A stretch of DNA of 22,408 bases from JALZAH01 sp051000755. GTDB lineage: Bacteria; Actinomycetota; Acidimicrobiia; Acidimicrobiales; Palsa-688. The translations under genes were made by a program, and so were the position numbers. Under the pieces are notes generated by a model. The model had not been told where the DNA came from, made no database searches, and saw only the letters and a program-made list of their open reading frames with translations. The stretch spans positions 1 through 22,408 of the forward strand of contig JBPCNZ010000022.1 in assembly GCA_051000755.1 (NCBI GenBank). Reading direction: 5' to 3'. Positions 14,134-22,271 of this stretch are shown piece by piece (the first letter of the stretch is position 1; every line of letters begins with the position of its first letter).

Positions 14134-16760
14134 GGGTTGTTGACGACCGCCTGGGCGGCCGCCAGCCGGGCAATGGGTACCCGGAACGGCGAGCAGGACA
14201 CGTAGTCGAGGCCGGCCCGGTAGAAGAAGTCGATCGACTCCGGGTCGCCGCCGTGCTCGCCGCACACGCCGAGCTTGAGGTCGGGCTTGGTCGCCCGTCC
14301 CCTCTCCACGGCATCGGAGACCAGGTGGCCGACGCCGGCCTGGTCGATGGTCTCGAAGGGGTTGCGGGCCAGCAGGCCCTCCTCCAGGTAGATGCTCATC
14401 ATCCGGCCCTCGACGTCGTCGCGGCTGAAGCCGAACGTCATCTGGGTCAGGTCGTTGGTCCCGAAGCTGAAGAAGTCGGCCTCCTCGGCGATCTCGTCGG
14501 CGCACACCGCGGCCCGAGGCGTCTCGATCATGGTGCCGATGGTGACGTCGAGCTTCTTCTTGACGCCCCTGGTCTCCTCGGCGATGGCATCGACGGCCCA
14601 CGAGCGGGCCAGGCCCAGCTCCTGGCGGGTGACGGTGAGAGGGATCATGACCTCGACGCGCGGCTTGCCGCCGTCGGCCACCCGCTGGGCCGCGGCCTGC
14701 ATCAGGGCGTGGACCTGCATGGCGTAGAGACCGGGCTTGACCACGCCCAGGCGCACACCGCGGGTGCCGAGCATGGGGTTGACCTCGTCCCACGAGCGGG
14801 CCGCGTCCAGCAGCGCCTTCTCCTCGTCGTTGAGGCCGGTGGTGGCCTCCTTGATCTCCAGCTCGGTCGGTGACGGCAGGAACTCGTGGAGGGGCGGGTC
14901 GAGGAGTCGGACGGTGACCGGCAGGTTGTCCATGGCCTCGAGGATGGCCTCGAAGTCGGACTTCTGGGCTACCCGCAGCTCCTCGAGGGCGGCGGTCTCC
15001 TCCTCGTCGGTGGAGGCCAGGATCATGCGCCGGACGATCGGGAGGCGGTCCTCGCCCAGGAACATGTGCTCGGTGCGGCACAGCCCGATCCCCTCGGCCC
15101 CGAACTGGCGGGCGTTGGCCGCGTCGGGCCCATTGTCGGCGTTGGCCCGCACCGCCAGCTTGCCCTTGCGGATCTTGTCCGCCCACCCGAGGATGATCTT
15201 GAACTCCTCGGGCGGCTCACCGAGCGACAGGGGAACCTCGCCGAGGACCACGGTGCCGTTGGTGCCGTCGATGGAGATGATGTCACCCTCGGAGACGCGG
15301 GTGTCGCCGACGGTGAAGGCGTCCTTGTTGATGCGCACCTTCTCGGCGCCGACCACGGCCGGCTTGCCCCAGCCCCGTGCCACGACGGCAGCGTGGCTGA
15401 CCAGTCCACCCCTGCTGGTCAGGATCCCCTCGGAGGCGATCATGCCCCCGACGTCCTCGGGTGACGTCTCGGCCCGGACCAGGATGACCTGCTCGCCCCG
15501 AGCGGCGGCGTCCGCCGCCTTGACGGCCGAGAAGTAGACCTTGCCCACCGCCGCCCCCGGCGAGGCGGCCAGGCCCTTGACGAGGACCTTGTACTTGGCC
15601 TTGGCGTCGAACTGGGGATGGAGGACCTGGTCGAGATGGTCGGCGGTGACCCGGCCCATGGCCTCCTCCCTCGTGATCTTCCACTTGCGCTGCTTGGCCA
15701 TGTCCACGGCCATGCGCAGGGCCGCAGCCCCGGTGCGCTTGCCGACGCGGGTCTGGAGCATGAACAGCTCACCGTCCTCGATGGTGAACTCCGTGTCGCA
15801 CATGTCGCGGTAGTGGGACTCCAGCCGGGCGAAGATGTCCATGAGCTGCTTGTAGATCTTGGGGAACTTCTGGTCCATGTGGGCCAGCGGAAGGGTGTTG
15901 CGGATGCCGGCCACCACGTCCTCGCCCTGAGCGTTGACCAGGAAGTCGCCGTAGGAGCCCTGGGCGCCCGTGGCCGGGTCCCGGGTGAAGCCCACCCCCG
16001 TCCCCGAGGCATCGTTGCGGTTGCCGAAGACCATGGACTGCACGTTGACCGCCGTTCCCAGCGCATGGGGGATGCGCTCGCGGACCCGGTAGGCCACCGC
16101 CCGGGCGCCATTCCACGAAGAAAAGACCGCCTCGATGGCCCCTTGGAGCTGATCCTGGGGATCCTGAGGGAAAGGTTGGCCCGTCGCCTCGGCCACCGCC
16201 TCCTTGTAGGCGTCGACCAGGTCGATGAGCACGGCGGCGGGGATCTCGGCGTCGGTGCCCACCCCGGCCTTGTCCTTGGCCGCCTCGAAAGGCTCGTCGA
16301 AGCGCTCACCGTCGATGCCGAGCACGATGCGGCCGTACATGGAGACGAACCGGCGGTAGGAGTCGTACGCGAAGCGCTCGTCGCTCATCTGCTCGGCCAG
16401 GCCCTTGACCGACTCGTCGTTGAGCCCCAGGTTGAGGACCGTGTCCATCATCCCGGGCATGGAGAACTTGGCCCCCGAGCGCACGCTCACCAGCAACGGG
16501 TCGCTCGGGTCCCCCAGCTTCTTCCCCCGGGCCTTCTCCAACTTGGTCACGGCCTTCTTGATCTCCGCGCTGAGGCCGTCGGGCCAACCGTGCTCGATGT
16601 AGGCCCGGCAGGCGTCGGTCGAGATGGTGAAACCCGGCGGCACGGGCAGGCCCAGCACCGACGTCATCTCCGCCAGGTTGGCGCCCTTGCCCCCGAGGAG
16701 GTCCTTGAGGCTCATCGGCGGCTTCCGGTGCTTGTGGTCGAACCCGTAGACGAAAGGCAT
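14130..16760 (-). CDS. ppdK: Pyruvate, phosphate dikinase
   Basis: PPDK interconverts pyruvate, ATP and phosphate with PEP, AMP and pyrophosphate. The 876-residue product has full family length. It comprises an N-terminal ATP-grasp part with LLGGKGANLAEM (21-32), VSVRSGAKFSMPGMMDTVLN (91-110) and SGTGVGFTRDPATG (252-265), then a swivelling phosphohistidine domain with His456 in GGLVSHAAVVARG. The C-terminal PEP domain has GIGLCRTEHMF (557-567), GTRGVRLG (665-672) and catalytic Cys856 in YVSCSPFR. The position two before the catalytic His, usually Thr, is Val454. ATG at 16760 is fixed by a strong AGGAGGAGA ribosome site. A longer frame to 16823 has no such support. It is first in a coupled ppdK-metY-CoA-binding transcription unit. 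Confidence 0.97.
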   Translation of the reverse strand: MPFVYGFDHKHRKPPMSLKDLLGGKGANLAEMTSVLGLPVPPGFTISTDACRAYIEHGWPDGLSAEIKKAVTKLEKARGKKLGDPSDPLLVSVRSGAKFSMPGMMDTVLNLGLNDESVKGLAEQMSDERFAYDSYRRFVSMYGRIVLGIDGERFDEPFEAAKDKAGVGTDAEIPAAVLIDLVDAYKEAVAEATGQPFPQDPQDQLQGAIEAVFSSWNGARAVAYRVRERIPHALGTAVNVQSMVFGNRNDASGTGVGFTRDPATGAQGSYGDFLVNAQGEDVVAGIRNTLPLAHMDQKFPKIYKQLMDIFARLESHYRDMCDTEFTIEDGELFMLQTRVGKRTGAAALRMAVDMAKQRKWKITREEAMGRVTADHLDQVLHPQFDAKAKYKVLVKGLAASPGAAVGKVYFSAVKAADAAARGEQVILVRAETSPEDVGGMIASEGILTSRGGLVSHAAVVARGWGKPAVVGAEKVRINKDAFTVGDTRVSEGDIISIDGTNGTVVLGEVPLSLGEPPEEFKIILGWADKIRKGKLAVRANADNGPDAANARQFGAEGIGLCRTEHMFLGEDRLPIVRRMILASTDEEETAALEELRVAQKSDFEAILEAMDNLPVTVRLLDPPLHEFLPSPTELEIKEATTGLNDEEKALLDAARSWDEVNPMLGTRGVRLGVVKPGLYAMQVHALMQAAAQRVADGGKPRVEVMIPLTVTRQELGLARSWAVDAIAEETRGVKKKLDVTIGTMIETPRAAVCADEIAEEADFFSFGTNDLTQMTFGFSRDDVEGRMMSIYLEEGLLARNPFETIDQAGVGHLVSDAVERGRATKPDLKLGVCGEHGGDPESIDFFYRAGLDYVSCSPFRVPIARLAAAQAVVNNP

Positions 16761-16766
16761 GGATTG

Positions 16767-16775
16767 TCTCCTCCT
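16767..16775 (-). promoter_or_regulatory. Strong Shine-Dalgarno site of ppdK
   Basis: On the minus strand AGGAGGAGA lies 6 nt before the ATG at 16760. It is the best ribosome site in the window and decides the ppdK start over the upstream in-frame ATG at 16823. A TAGTGT hexamer (16825-16820) about 60 nt upstream of the start is a possible -10 box. Confidence 0.8.
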
Positions 16776-16903
16776 GGGGACGGGCGACGGCAGAGTCCAC
16801 CCAAGGCGATCCCACCTCGACACTACCGACCGACGTCGCTTCTGATCGGCGACAATGTCGGCAGGAGGGGCTCCGCAACCGCGGCCCAGCCCCCGAGGGG
16901 GCC

Positions 16904-17882
16904 GTGATGACGACCAACGATTCCGCTCCGAAGGTCAGCCGCCGGCCGGTGCTCGGAGGCATCGGAGCTACGGGTGCAGCCGTGGCCCTGGGTGCCCCCG
17001 CGGCCCGCGCCGCCACCCGTCCCGGCGCCCCGACGACCAGGCATGCCGACGTGGTCGTCGTCGGTGCCGGCATCGCCGGGCTCACCACCGCCCGCCTGCT
17101 GCGCGCCGCGGGGATGTCGGTCATCGTCGTCGAGGCCCGCACCCGGGTCGGGGGGCGCACCCTCAACCAGGACCTGGCGGCCAACGGCTACCCGGGCCGG
17201 GTGGTGGAGATGGGCGGCCAGTTCGCCGGCCCCTTCCCCGGCGAGCCGCCGGTCTCGACCGTCCCCGGCCAGGCCGTCTACCGGCCCCAGAACAAGATCG
17301 TCGGCCTCGCCCGCCAGCTGGCATCGCCACCTTCAAGACCTACAACGCCGGGGACTACGTCAACGTCGCCGACGGCATCCGGATCAACGTCATCTATCCC
17401 CACCCGTTCTGGCGCCACGCCGGCCTCGCCGGTCAGGTCACCAGCGACCGGGGTGCGGTCCGGGCCACCTTCGACAACACGCCCTACCCCGACTCTCAGG
17501 GCGCCGATGTCACCCCCGAGGCCCTCCTGTGCTTCGTCGAGGCCGACGAGGCCCACACCTGGTCGGCCCGCTCCCGCACCGAGCGATACACGCAGGTCCT
17601 CTCCGACCTCGCCGTCTACTTCGGCCCTGGGGCCCGCTCGCCCCTCGGCGGGACGGCCGGGTACTACGAGGCCCTGTGGAACCTGGAGGAGTTCTCCGGC
17701 GGAGGGCCGACCGGATTTCCCACCCCGGGGACCCTCACCGACTACGGGAGCGCCCTGCGGGCACCGATCGGCCTGCTGCACTGGGCCGGCACGGAGACCG
17801 CCACCCGGTGGACGGGGTACATGGACGGGGCCGTCGACCCGCCGAGCGGGTGGCGGCCGAGGTGGTGGCCGCCCTCGGGTAG
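16904..17882 (+). pseudogene. Tat-exported flavin monoamine oxidase, decayed (two frameshifts and an internal deletion)
   Basis: Intact relatives are FAD amine oxidases of roughly 450-550 residues. Here a twin-arginine signal (VSRRPVLGG, then an Ala-rich stretch ending ARAA) precedes the FAD-binding VVVVGAGIAGLTTARLL and the motif RTRVGGRT. The frame breaks near 17321: GLARQL continues as GIATFKTYNAGDYV in another frame, consistent with one missing G. Just after NVADG (about 17376) the sequence jumps to RINVIYPHPFWR, a segment normally some 150-180 residues further on, so most of the substrate domain is gone. The later FVEADEAH, YFGPGA and HWAGTETATRWTGYMDGAV motifs remain. A second shift near 17832-17840 separates these from AERVAAEVVAALG and the TAG at 17880. 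GAGGGGG precedes the GTG/ATG start pair (16904/16907). This is a confident pseudogene. Confidence 0.85.
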
Positions 17883-17896
17883 GGGCTGGGCCTCCG

Positions 17897-17930
17897 CCGC
17901 CCCGGGTCGAGTGACGGCCTGTCGGGGCGG
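17897..17930 (-). terminator. Hairpin at the convergent end of glyS
   Basis: CCGCCCCG (17897-17904) pairs perfectly with CGGGGCGG (17923-17930) around an 18-nt loop, abutting the glyS stop. It lies between the converging amine oxidase remnant and glyS and could act in both directions. There is no T tract. Confidence 0.45.
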
Positions 17931-19250
17931 TCAGAGCTCCAGGCGGCGGCGGACCTCGGCGGCCAGGGCGTCGATCGGCAGGCGCACCTGCTCGGTGCTG
18001 TCCCGGTCGCGGACCGTCACCGCCCGGTCCTCGAGGGTGTCAAAGTCCACGGTGACACAGAGAGGGGTGCCGATCTCGTCCTGGCGCCGGTAGCGCCGGC
18101 CGATCGACTGCGTCTCGTCGTAGTCGCACATGGTGAAAGGGGCCAGCAGGTCGAAGACCTCCCGGGCCACGGGGGTCAGCTCCTCCTTGCGTGACAGCGG
18201 GAGCACGGCAACCTGGAACGGGGCCAGGCGGGGATGGAGGCGCAGCAGGCTGCGGGCGTCGCCGCCGACCTCGTCGGAGCCGTAGGCGGCGATCAGGAAC
18301 GCCATCATCGTCCTCGTCGCCCCCGCCGCCGGCTCGATCACATAGGGGACGTAGCGCTCGCCGGACGCCTGGTCGAAGTACTCGAGGCGTTCCCCGCTGG
18401 CGGCGGCATGGGCCAACAGGTCGAAGTCGGTCCGGTTGGCGATGCCCTCCAGCTCCCCCCAGCCCCACGGAAACCAGAACTCCACATCGGAGGTGGCCAC
18501 CGAGTAGTGGGACAACTCGTCGGCGTCGTGGGGCCGGAGGCGCAACATCTCGGCGGGGATGCCCAGGTCGACGTACCACTGGAGCCTGGCCTTGCACCAG
18601 TAGTCGAACCACTCGTCGGCGTCGGCGGGAGGCACGAAGAACTCGAGCTCCATCTGCTCGAACTCCCGGGTGCGGAAGACGAAGTTGCCGGGCGTGATCT
18701 CGTTGCGGAACGACTTGCCGATCTGGGCGATGCCGAACGGCGGCTTCTTGCGCGCCGTGGTCACCACGTTGGCGAAGTTGACGAAATGACCCTGCGCCGT
18801 CTCGGGCCGGAGGTAGGCGACGTTGGCATCGCTCTCCACCGGACCGGCATACGTCTTGAACATCAAGTTGAACGCCCGCGCTTCAGTGAGGTCGGTGCTC
18901 CCACAATTTGGGCAATGGACGACGCCGTCGTCGCCGGGCTCGAGGTGATCGGCTCGCCACCTTTCCTTGCAGGTGCGGCAGTCGACCAGGGGATCGGTGA
19001 AGTTGGCCAGATGGCCCGATGCCGCCCACACCTTGGGACTGGAGAGGATGGCCGCGTCGAGGCCGACCACGTCGGGGCGCAGCTGGACCATCGAACGCCA
19101 CCACTCGTTCTTGACGTTGCGCAGCATGGCCACCCCGAGCGGTCCGTAGTCGTAGGTGGAGCGAAACCCGCCGTAGATCTCCGCCGAGGGGAACACGAAG
19201 CCCCGCTGCTTGGAGAGTCTGACGATGTCGTCCATGTCGGGCGCGGCCAT
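17931..19250 (-). CDS. glyS: Glycine--tRNA ligase (homodimeric, class II)
   Basis: This enzyme charges tRNA-Gly. The 439-residue product is the single-chain alpha2 type. RGFVFPSAEIYGGFRSTYDY (16-35) is the family N-terminal signature. A zinc-ribbon-like insert carries Cys91, Cys94, Cys113 and Cys116. Motif 2 is FRNEITPGNFVFRTREFEQ (181-199) and motif 3 is GATRTMMAFL (310-319). The anticodon-binding domain covers roughly 340-439 with VAVLPLSRKEEL near its start. ATG at 19250 is chosen from the family N-terminus; an ATG five codons later is possible, and neither has a clear ribosome site. TAGCCT 8 nt upstream of the start may be an internal promoter. It follows the 352-residue membrane protein gene by 26 nt, probably in the uppS-recO operon. 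Confidence 0.97.
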   Translation of the reverse strand: MAAPDMDDIVRLSKQRGFVFPSAEIYGGFRSTYDYGPLGVAMLRNVKNEWWRSMVQLRPDVVGLDAAILSSPKVWAASGHLANFTDPLVDCRTCKERWRADHLEPGDDGVVHCPNCGSTDLTEARAFNLMFKTYAGPVESDANVAYLRPETAQGHFVNFANVVTTARKKPPFGIAQIGKSFRNEITPGNFVFRTREFEQMELEFFVPPADADEWFDYWCKARLQWYVDLGIPAEMLRLRPHDADELSHYSVATSDVEFWFPWGWGELEGIANRTDFDLLAHAAASGERLEYFDQASGERYVPYVIEPAAGATRTMMAFLIAAYGSDEVGGDARSLLRLHPRLAPFQVAVLPLSRKEELTPVAREVFDLLAPFTMCDYDETQSIGRRYRRQDEIGTPLCVTVDFDTLEDRAVTVRDRDSTEQVRLPIDALAAEVRRRLEL

Positions 19251-19276
19251 AGCGGCGCAGGCTACCGTTGAACCGT

Positions 19277-20335
19277 TCAGTGGCTGATGGTGGCAGCGGC
19301 CGGCGACCGGTAGACGTCGCTGGTCGACTCGGCGAGGATCCGCAACCCACCCAGGATGATCAGGGCGTAGGCCACGCCGATGATCCCCGTCAGCTGGTAA
19401 CGGAAGAACACGAACACCTGGGTGAACAACACCGACACGAGGGTGGCCCGGAACATGACGCGAAGAGCGCCCGCCCGGTTGCCCCGGATGAGCCGGAAGA
19501 GGCCGAACGCCAGGTACGGCCCGCTGAACGCCGTGGAGGCGATAGCCGCCACGTCGATGGCATGGAACTGGCCGCCGCTCGACCGCCCCGCCTCGGGGAG
19601 AAAGACGACCAGGCTCAGCTCGACGAGGATCCCGGCGATGCCCACCACCATCAACCCGGCCAACAGGGCGGTGAAGCGTTCGTGGTCGACGAGGCGCCTG
19701 GTGGCGTCGCCCAGTCGATCCCGGTAGGCGGTGATCCGCACCTCGGTCGCCCCGTCCCTGCACGGCCGCTCGGCGTGCAGACCCCGGTGGACCGCGGCCC
19801 GGAACTCGCGGTGGCCGGTCACCGCGTCCAGCAGCCCGGCGGCGTGGCGGCGGTCGTCGTCATGGAGCTGACCCAGGGCCAGGTCGGCCAGGGCGCCGGA
19901 AGCCACCGCCAGGCGCTTCTGTTCGCTGAGGGCGCGACGCAGGACCACCTCCCGCACGATCAGAAAGAAGATCACAAAGATGGCGTAGATGATGGCGATG
20001 GCCGGCTTGAAGAAATAGTTGACGTCCTTGGTGACGAACTTGCCGACCTCGTCGATGAACAAGCCGAACCCGATCCCGCCGACCACCGCCGCCCTCCGCT
20101 TGGTCCTGGTACCCGGGGCGATCTCCAGCATGACGATGGCCACCGCCATGGCCAGCCCGCCGTAGAGGACATGGGCGACGTGAAGGCTTCCGCCGCCCAC
20201 CTTGGGATAGCCGGTCACGACAAGGAAGGCGCGAACCACGACCACGGTGGTCACCGCCACGACGAAGAAGATCTCGAAGCGGCCCAGCGCCTGAACATCC
20301 CGGACGTGACCCTGCTGGGCCAAAGAAACCCTCAT
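19277..20335 (-). CDS. Uncharacterised multi-pass membrane protein with LHVAH and FIDEVGKF motifs
   Basis: The 352-residue product has an N-terminal block of about four membrane segments. The first (about 21-40) ends near Arg35, followed by YPKVGGGSLHVAHVLYGG (43-60). The next has GGIGFGLFIDEVGKFVTKDV (86-105), then a segment around 112-128. A charged central part follows (about 130-230) with many His and Arg residues, and then another four segments to the C-terminus. Similar actinobacterial proteins are uncharacterised; I know no function. His52, His55, Asp95 and Glu96 could form a membrane metal site (inference). ATG at 20335 is preferred because GGGGGAG precedes it; an ATG at 20347 is the alternative. 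It sits between recO and glyS with gaps of 41 and 26 nt. Confidence 0.85.
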   Translation of the reverse strand: MRVSLAQQGHVRDVQALGRFEIFFVVAVTTVVVVRAFLVVTGYPKVGGGSLHVAHVLYGGLAMAVAIVMLEIAPGTRTKRRAAVVGGIGFGLFIDEVGKFVTKDVNYFFKPAIAIIYAIFVIFFLIVREVVLRRALSEQKRLAVASGALADLALGQLHDDDRRHAAGLLDAVTGHREFRAAVHRGLHAERPCRDGATEVRITAYRDRLGDATRRLVDHERFTALLAGLMVVGIAGILVELSLVVFLPEAGRSSGGQFHAIDVAAIASTAFSGPYLAFGLFRLIRGNRAGALRVMFRATLVSVLFTQVFVFFRYQLTGIIGVAYALIILGGLRILAESTSDVYRSPAAATISH

Positions 20336-20376
20336 CTTCTCCCCCATCCCACCCACCCTTGTGCCGAAGGGACCCT

Positions 20377-21147
20377 CTAGTGACCGAGAAGCCGCACGAC
20401 GCGGAGACGGCGCTCCAGGTGATGTTCGAGGGAGGAGGTGGCCAGTTCGGCCACCTGAGCCGATGCCGGTCCCGCGGGCTCGGCCAGCACCCCGGCCAGA
20501 TCCCCGCCGAAGACCCGACGGATCAGGTCCAGAGCGCCGGGCACCAGACTCACCCCTTGGCGACACGAGCGGCACAGGGCGCCTCCCACCATCGGGTCGT
20601 AGGCCACGAGCTCGGTGGCGGCCGCTGCCTCGGCGGCGCCGGCGAGGGCGGCCACACCAGTACCGGCGCCAGGGGTGCCACAGCCGGCACACACATCGAC
20701 AACGGGGGCGACCCCCTCGACGGCCAACAGCTTCCAGTAGAACGACGCCACCAGCAGGGGGGAGCGGTGCTCGTCGAGGGCGTGCAGGGCCCTCGTCAGC
20801 ATGCGGTAGAGGTCGATGTTGGCCTCTCCCTCCTGAGCCACCTGGTCGACCGCCTCGACCAGGGCCAGGGCGTCGGTGGTGCGGTCCAGGTCCTCGCGCA
20901 CGTGGCGGTAGGGATCGATGGTCTCGACCTGGGTGATGGTGTCGAGCTGCCGCCCCTCGTAGAGCATGGCCCGCAGGTTGCTCGGCGGCTCGAGGCGCGC
21001 CCCGAAACGGCTCTTGGTCCTGCGCACCCCCTTGGCCACCGCCCGCACCTTGCCCCTCCCCGCGGTCAGGAGCACGACGATCCGATCCGCCTCACCCAGT
21101 CGGTGGGTGCGCAACACGACCGCGTCCTCCCGGTAGAGCCCGACCAT
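20377..21147 (-). CDS. recO: DNA repair protein RecO
   Basis: RecO works with RecR and RecF to load RecA on gapped single-stranded DNA. The 256-residue product has the N-terminal OB-fold with YREDAVVLRTHRLGEADRIV (5-24) and GVRRTKSRFGARLEP (40-54), a helical middle and a zinc finger Cys153-x2-Cys156 ... Cys192-x2-Cys195. All match the family in order and length. ATG at 21147 is supported by GAGGA about 6 nt upstream on the minus strand; the open frame continues further but only as a shadow of the uppS 3' end. It lies 31 nt after uppS, a common actinobacterial pairing. Confidence 0.95.
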   Translation of the reverse strand: MVGLYREDAVVLRTHRLGEADRIVVLLTAGRGKVRAVAKGVRRTKSRFGARLEPPSNLRAMLYEGRQLDTITQVETIDPYRHVREDLDRTTDALALVEAVDQVAQEGEANIDLYRMLTRALHALDEHRSPLLVASFYWKLLAVEGVAPVVDVCAGCGTPGAGTGVAALAGAAEAAAATELVAYDPMVGGALCRSCRQGVSLVPGALDLIRRVFGGDLAGVLAEPAGPASAQVAELATSSLEHHLERRLRVVRLLGH

Positions 21148-21178
21148 CAGGTCCTCAGTTGTACCGGCAACGGCGAGC

Positions 21179-21934
21179 TCAGTTGGGGATGCCCTGGGCG
21201 TCGCGGCTGGCGGTGTTTCCGAAGCGGCGGTCCCGGGCCTGGAACTCCCGGATGGCGTCATAGAGGTTCTCGCGCCGGAAGTCGGGCCACAGCACCTCGG
21301 TGAACACCAGCTCGCTGTAGGCCAACTCCCACAGGAGGAAGTTGGACAACCGGTACTCCCCCGACGTCCGGATCAGCAGGTCGGGATCCGGCACCGACGG
21401 GTCGTAGAGGTGGCGGCGGATGGCCTTCTCGGTGATCTTCGACGCCGGGGTGCCGGCGTCCACCAGCTCCCGGACGGCGTCGACGATCTCGGCCCGCCCG
21501 CCGTAGTTGAACGCCACCGTCAAGGTCATGTTGGTGTTGTGCTCGGTGAGGCGGGCCGCTTCGTCCATGCGCCGCAGCACCCAGCGGGGCACCCGCCAGT
21601 CCCTGCGCCCGATGAACTGGATGCGCACCCCGAGGGCGTGAAGATCGTCGCGGCGGCGGGTCAGGAGCTGATCGGCGATGACGTTGAGCAGGAAGCGGAC
21701 CTCGTCGCTCGGCCGGCGCCAGTTCTCGGTGGAGAAGGCATAGACGGTGAACCAGGGTAGGCCCAGGGCCAGTGCACCCTGGGCGGCATCGAAGAGGGCC
21801 TCCTCGCCGGCCCGGTGACCCTCGGTCCTCGGAAGCCCCTGCTGGGTGGCCCAACGGCCGTTGCCGTCCATGACGCAGGCCACGTGCCGCGGCATCCGCT
21901 TGGGATCGAGGCCGGGGACGTCCATTCCGAGCAC
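21179..21934 (-). CDS. uppS: Isoprenyl transferase (undecaprenyl diphosphate synthase-type)
   Basis: This cis-prenyltransferase adds isopentenyl diphosphate units to make the polyprenyl carrier used in peptidoglycan and glycan synthesis. The 251-residue product has catalytic Asp23 in VMDGNGRWA (21-29), then GHRAGEEAL, the YAFSTENWRRP segment (65-75), NYGGRAEI (143-150) and the diphosphate-binding RTSGEYRLSNFLLWELAYSE (189-208). All are standard for the family. The start is GTG at 21934 or ATG at 21925; neither has a clear ribosome site. It is the first gene of the apparent uppS-recO-membrane protein-glyS unit. Its upstream side abuts a repeat-rich, G-tract region and a transposase. Confidence 0.96.
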   Translation of the reverse strand: MLGMDVPGLDPKRMPRHVACVMDGNGRWATQQGLPRTEGHRAGEEALFDAAQGALALGLPWFTVYAFSTENWRRPSDEVRFLLNVIADQLLTRRRDDLHALGVRIQFIGRRDWRVPRWVLRRMDEAARLTEHNTNMTLTVAFNYGGRAEIVDAVRELVDAGTPASKITEKAIRRHLYDPSVPDPDLLIRTSGEYRLSNFLLWELAYSELVFTEVLWPDFRRENLYDAIREFQARDRRFGNTASRDAQGIPN

Positions 21935-22032
21935 CGTATCGCCTACCGGGGTGCGCTACCGAAGCGCGGCCGGCGGCGGAGTGGCCGGGGTGGGGCACCT
22001 CGGTCGTCGGGCGGCGGGGTCAGCCTCGGGCG

Positions 22033-22074
22033 GCTGGTCGCTGGCGGCTGGCCGCTGGCGGCTGGCCGCTGGCG
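22033..22074. repeat. Three tandem 14-bp repeats
   Basis: Units GCTGGYCGCTGGCG lie at 22033-22046, 22047-22060 and 22061-22074; the last two are identical and the first differs by one base. No gene is supported across them. Confidence 0.92.
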
Positions 22075-22127
22075 GCGGTCGGGGGCGGGGGCGGCGCCGG
22101 GGGCGGCGGTCGGGGGCGGGGGCGGCG
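22073..22127 (+). repeat. Duplicated 24-bp G-tract element, candidate G-quadruplex
   Basis: A 24-bp sequence beginning CGGCGGTC and ending GGCGGCG occurs identically at 22073-22096 and 22104-22127. Together they carry six runs of five G's or nearly so between 22081 and 22122, with loops from 1 to about 8 nt. This meets the usual pattern for G-quadruplex formation on the plus strand, between uppS and the insertion element. Confidence 0.8.
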
Positions 22128-22271
22128 GGCGGCGGTCAGCCCCGGCGTCGTCGTCACCTGAACCGGATGTACCGGTTTCGTGGCGGTTGTGCACCGTTCG
22201 TACCGCCTGGCAGGCTGTCGCATTATTCGGGCGATCCGTGTTTGAGAGCGCGTTATATGACATAATTGTTC

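Larger units (their letters stand above)
21935..22271. other. Repeat-rich spacer between uppS and the transposase
   Basis: No gene is supported in these 337 bases; the open frames are Gly/Arg/Ala/Pro-rich products of repeat DNA. It contains a 14-bp minisatellite (22033-22074), G-tract repeats (22073-22127) and then an abrupt change to an A+T-richer stretch (about 22225-22290) that leads into the transposase. It must also carry the uppS promoter, which I could not locate. Confidence 0.6.

Noticed and set aside
12835..15186. One continuous 783-codon frame suggesting a fusion with metY
   Set aside because: Only the part from 14133 onward has MetY motifs. The upstream part is an out-of-frame shadow of ppdK, and the GTGA overlap gives a clear start.
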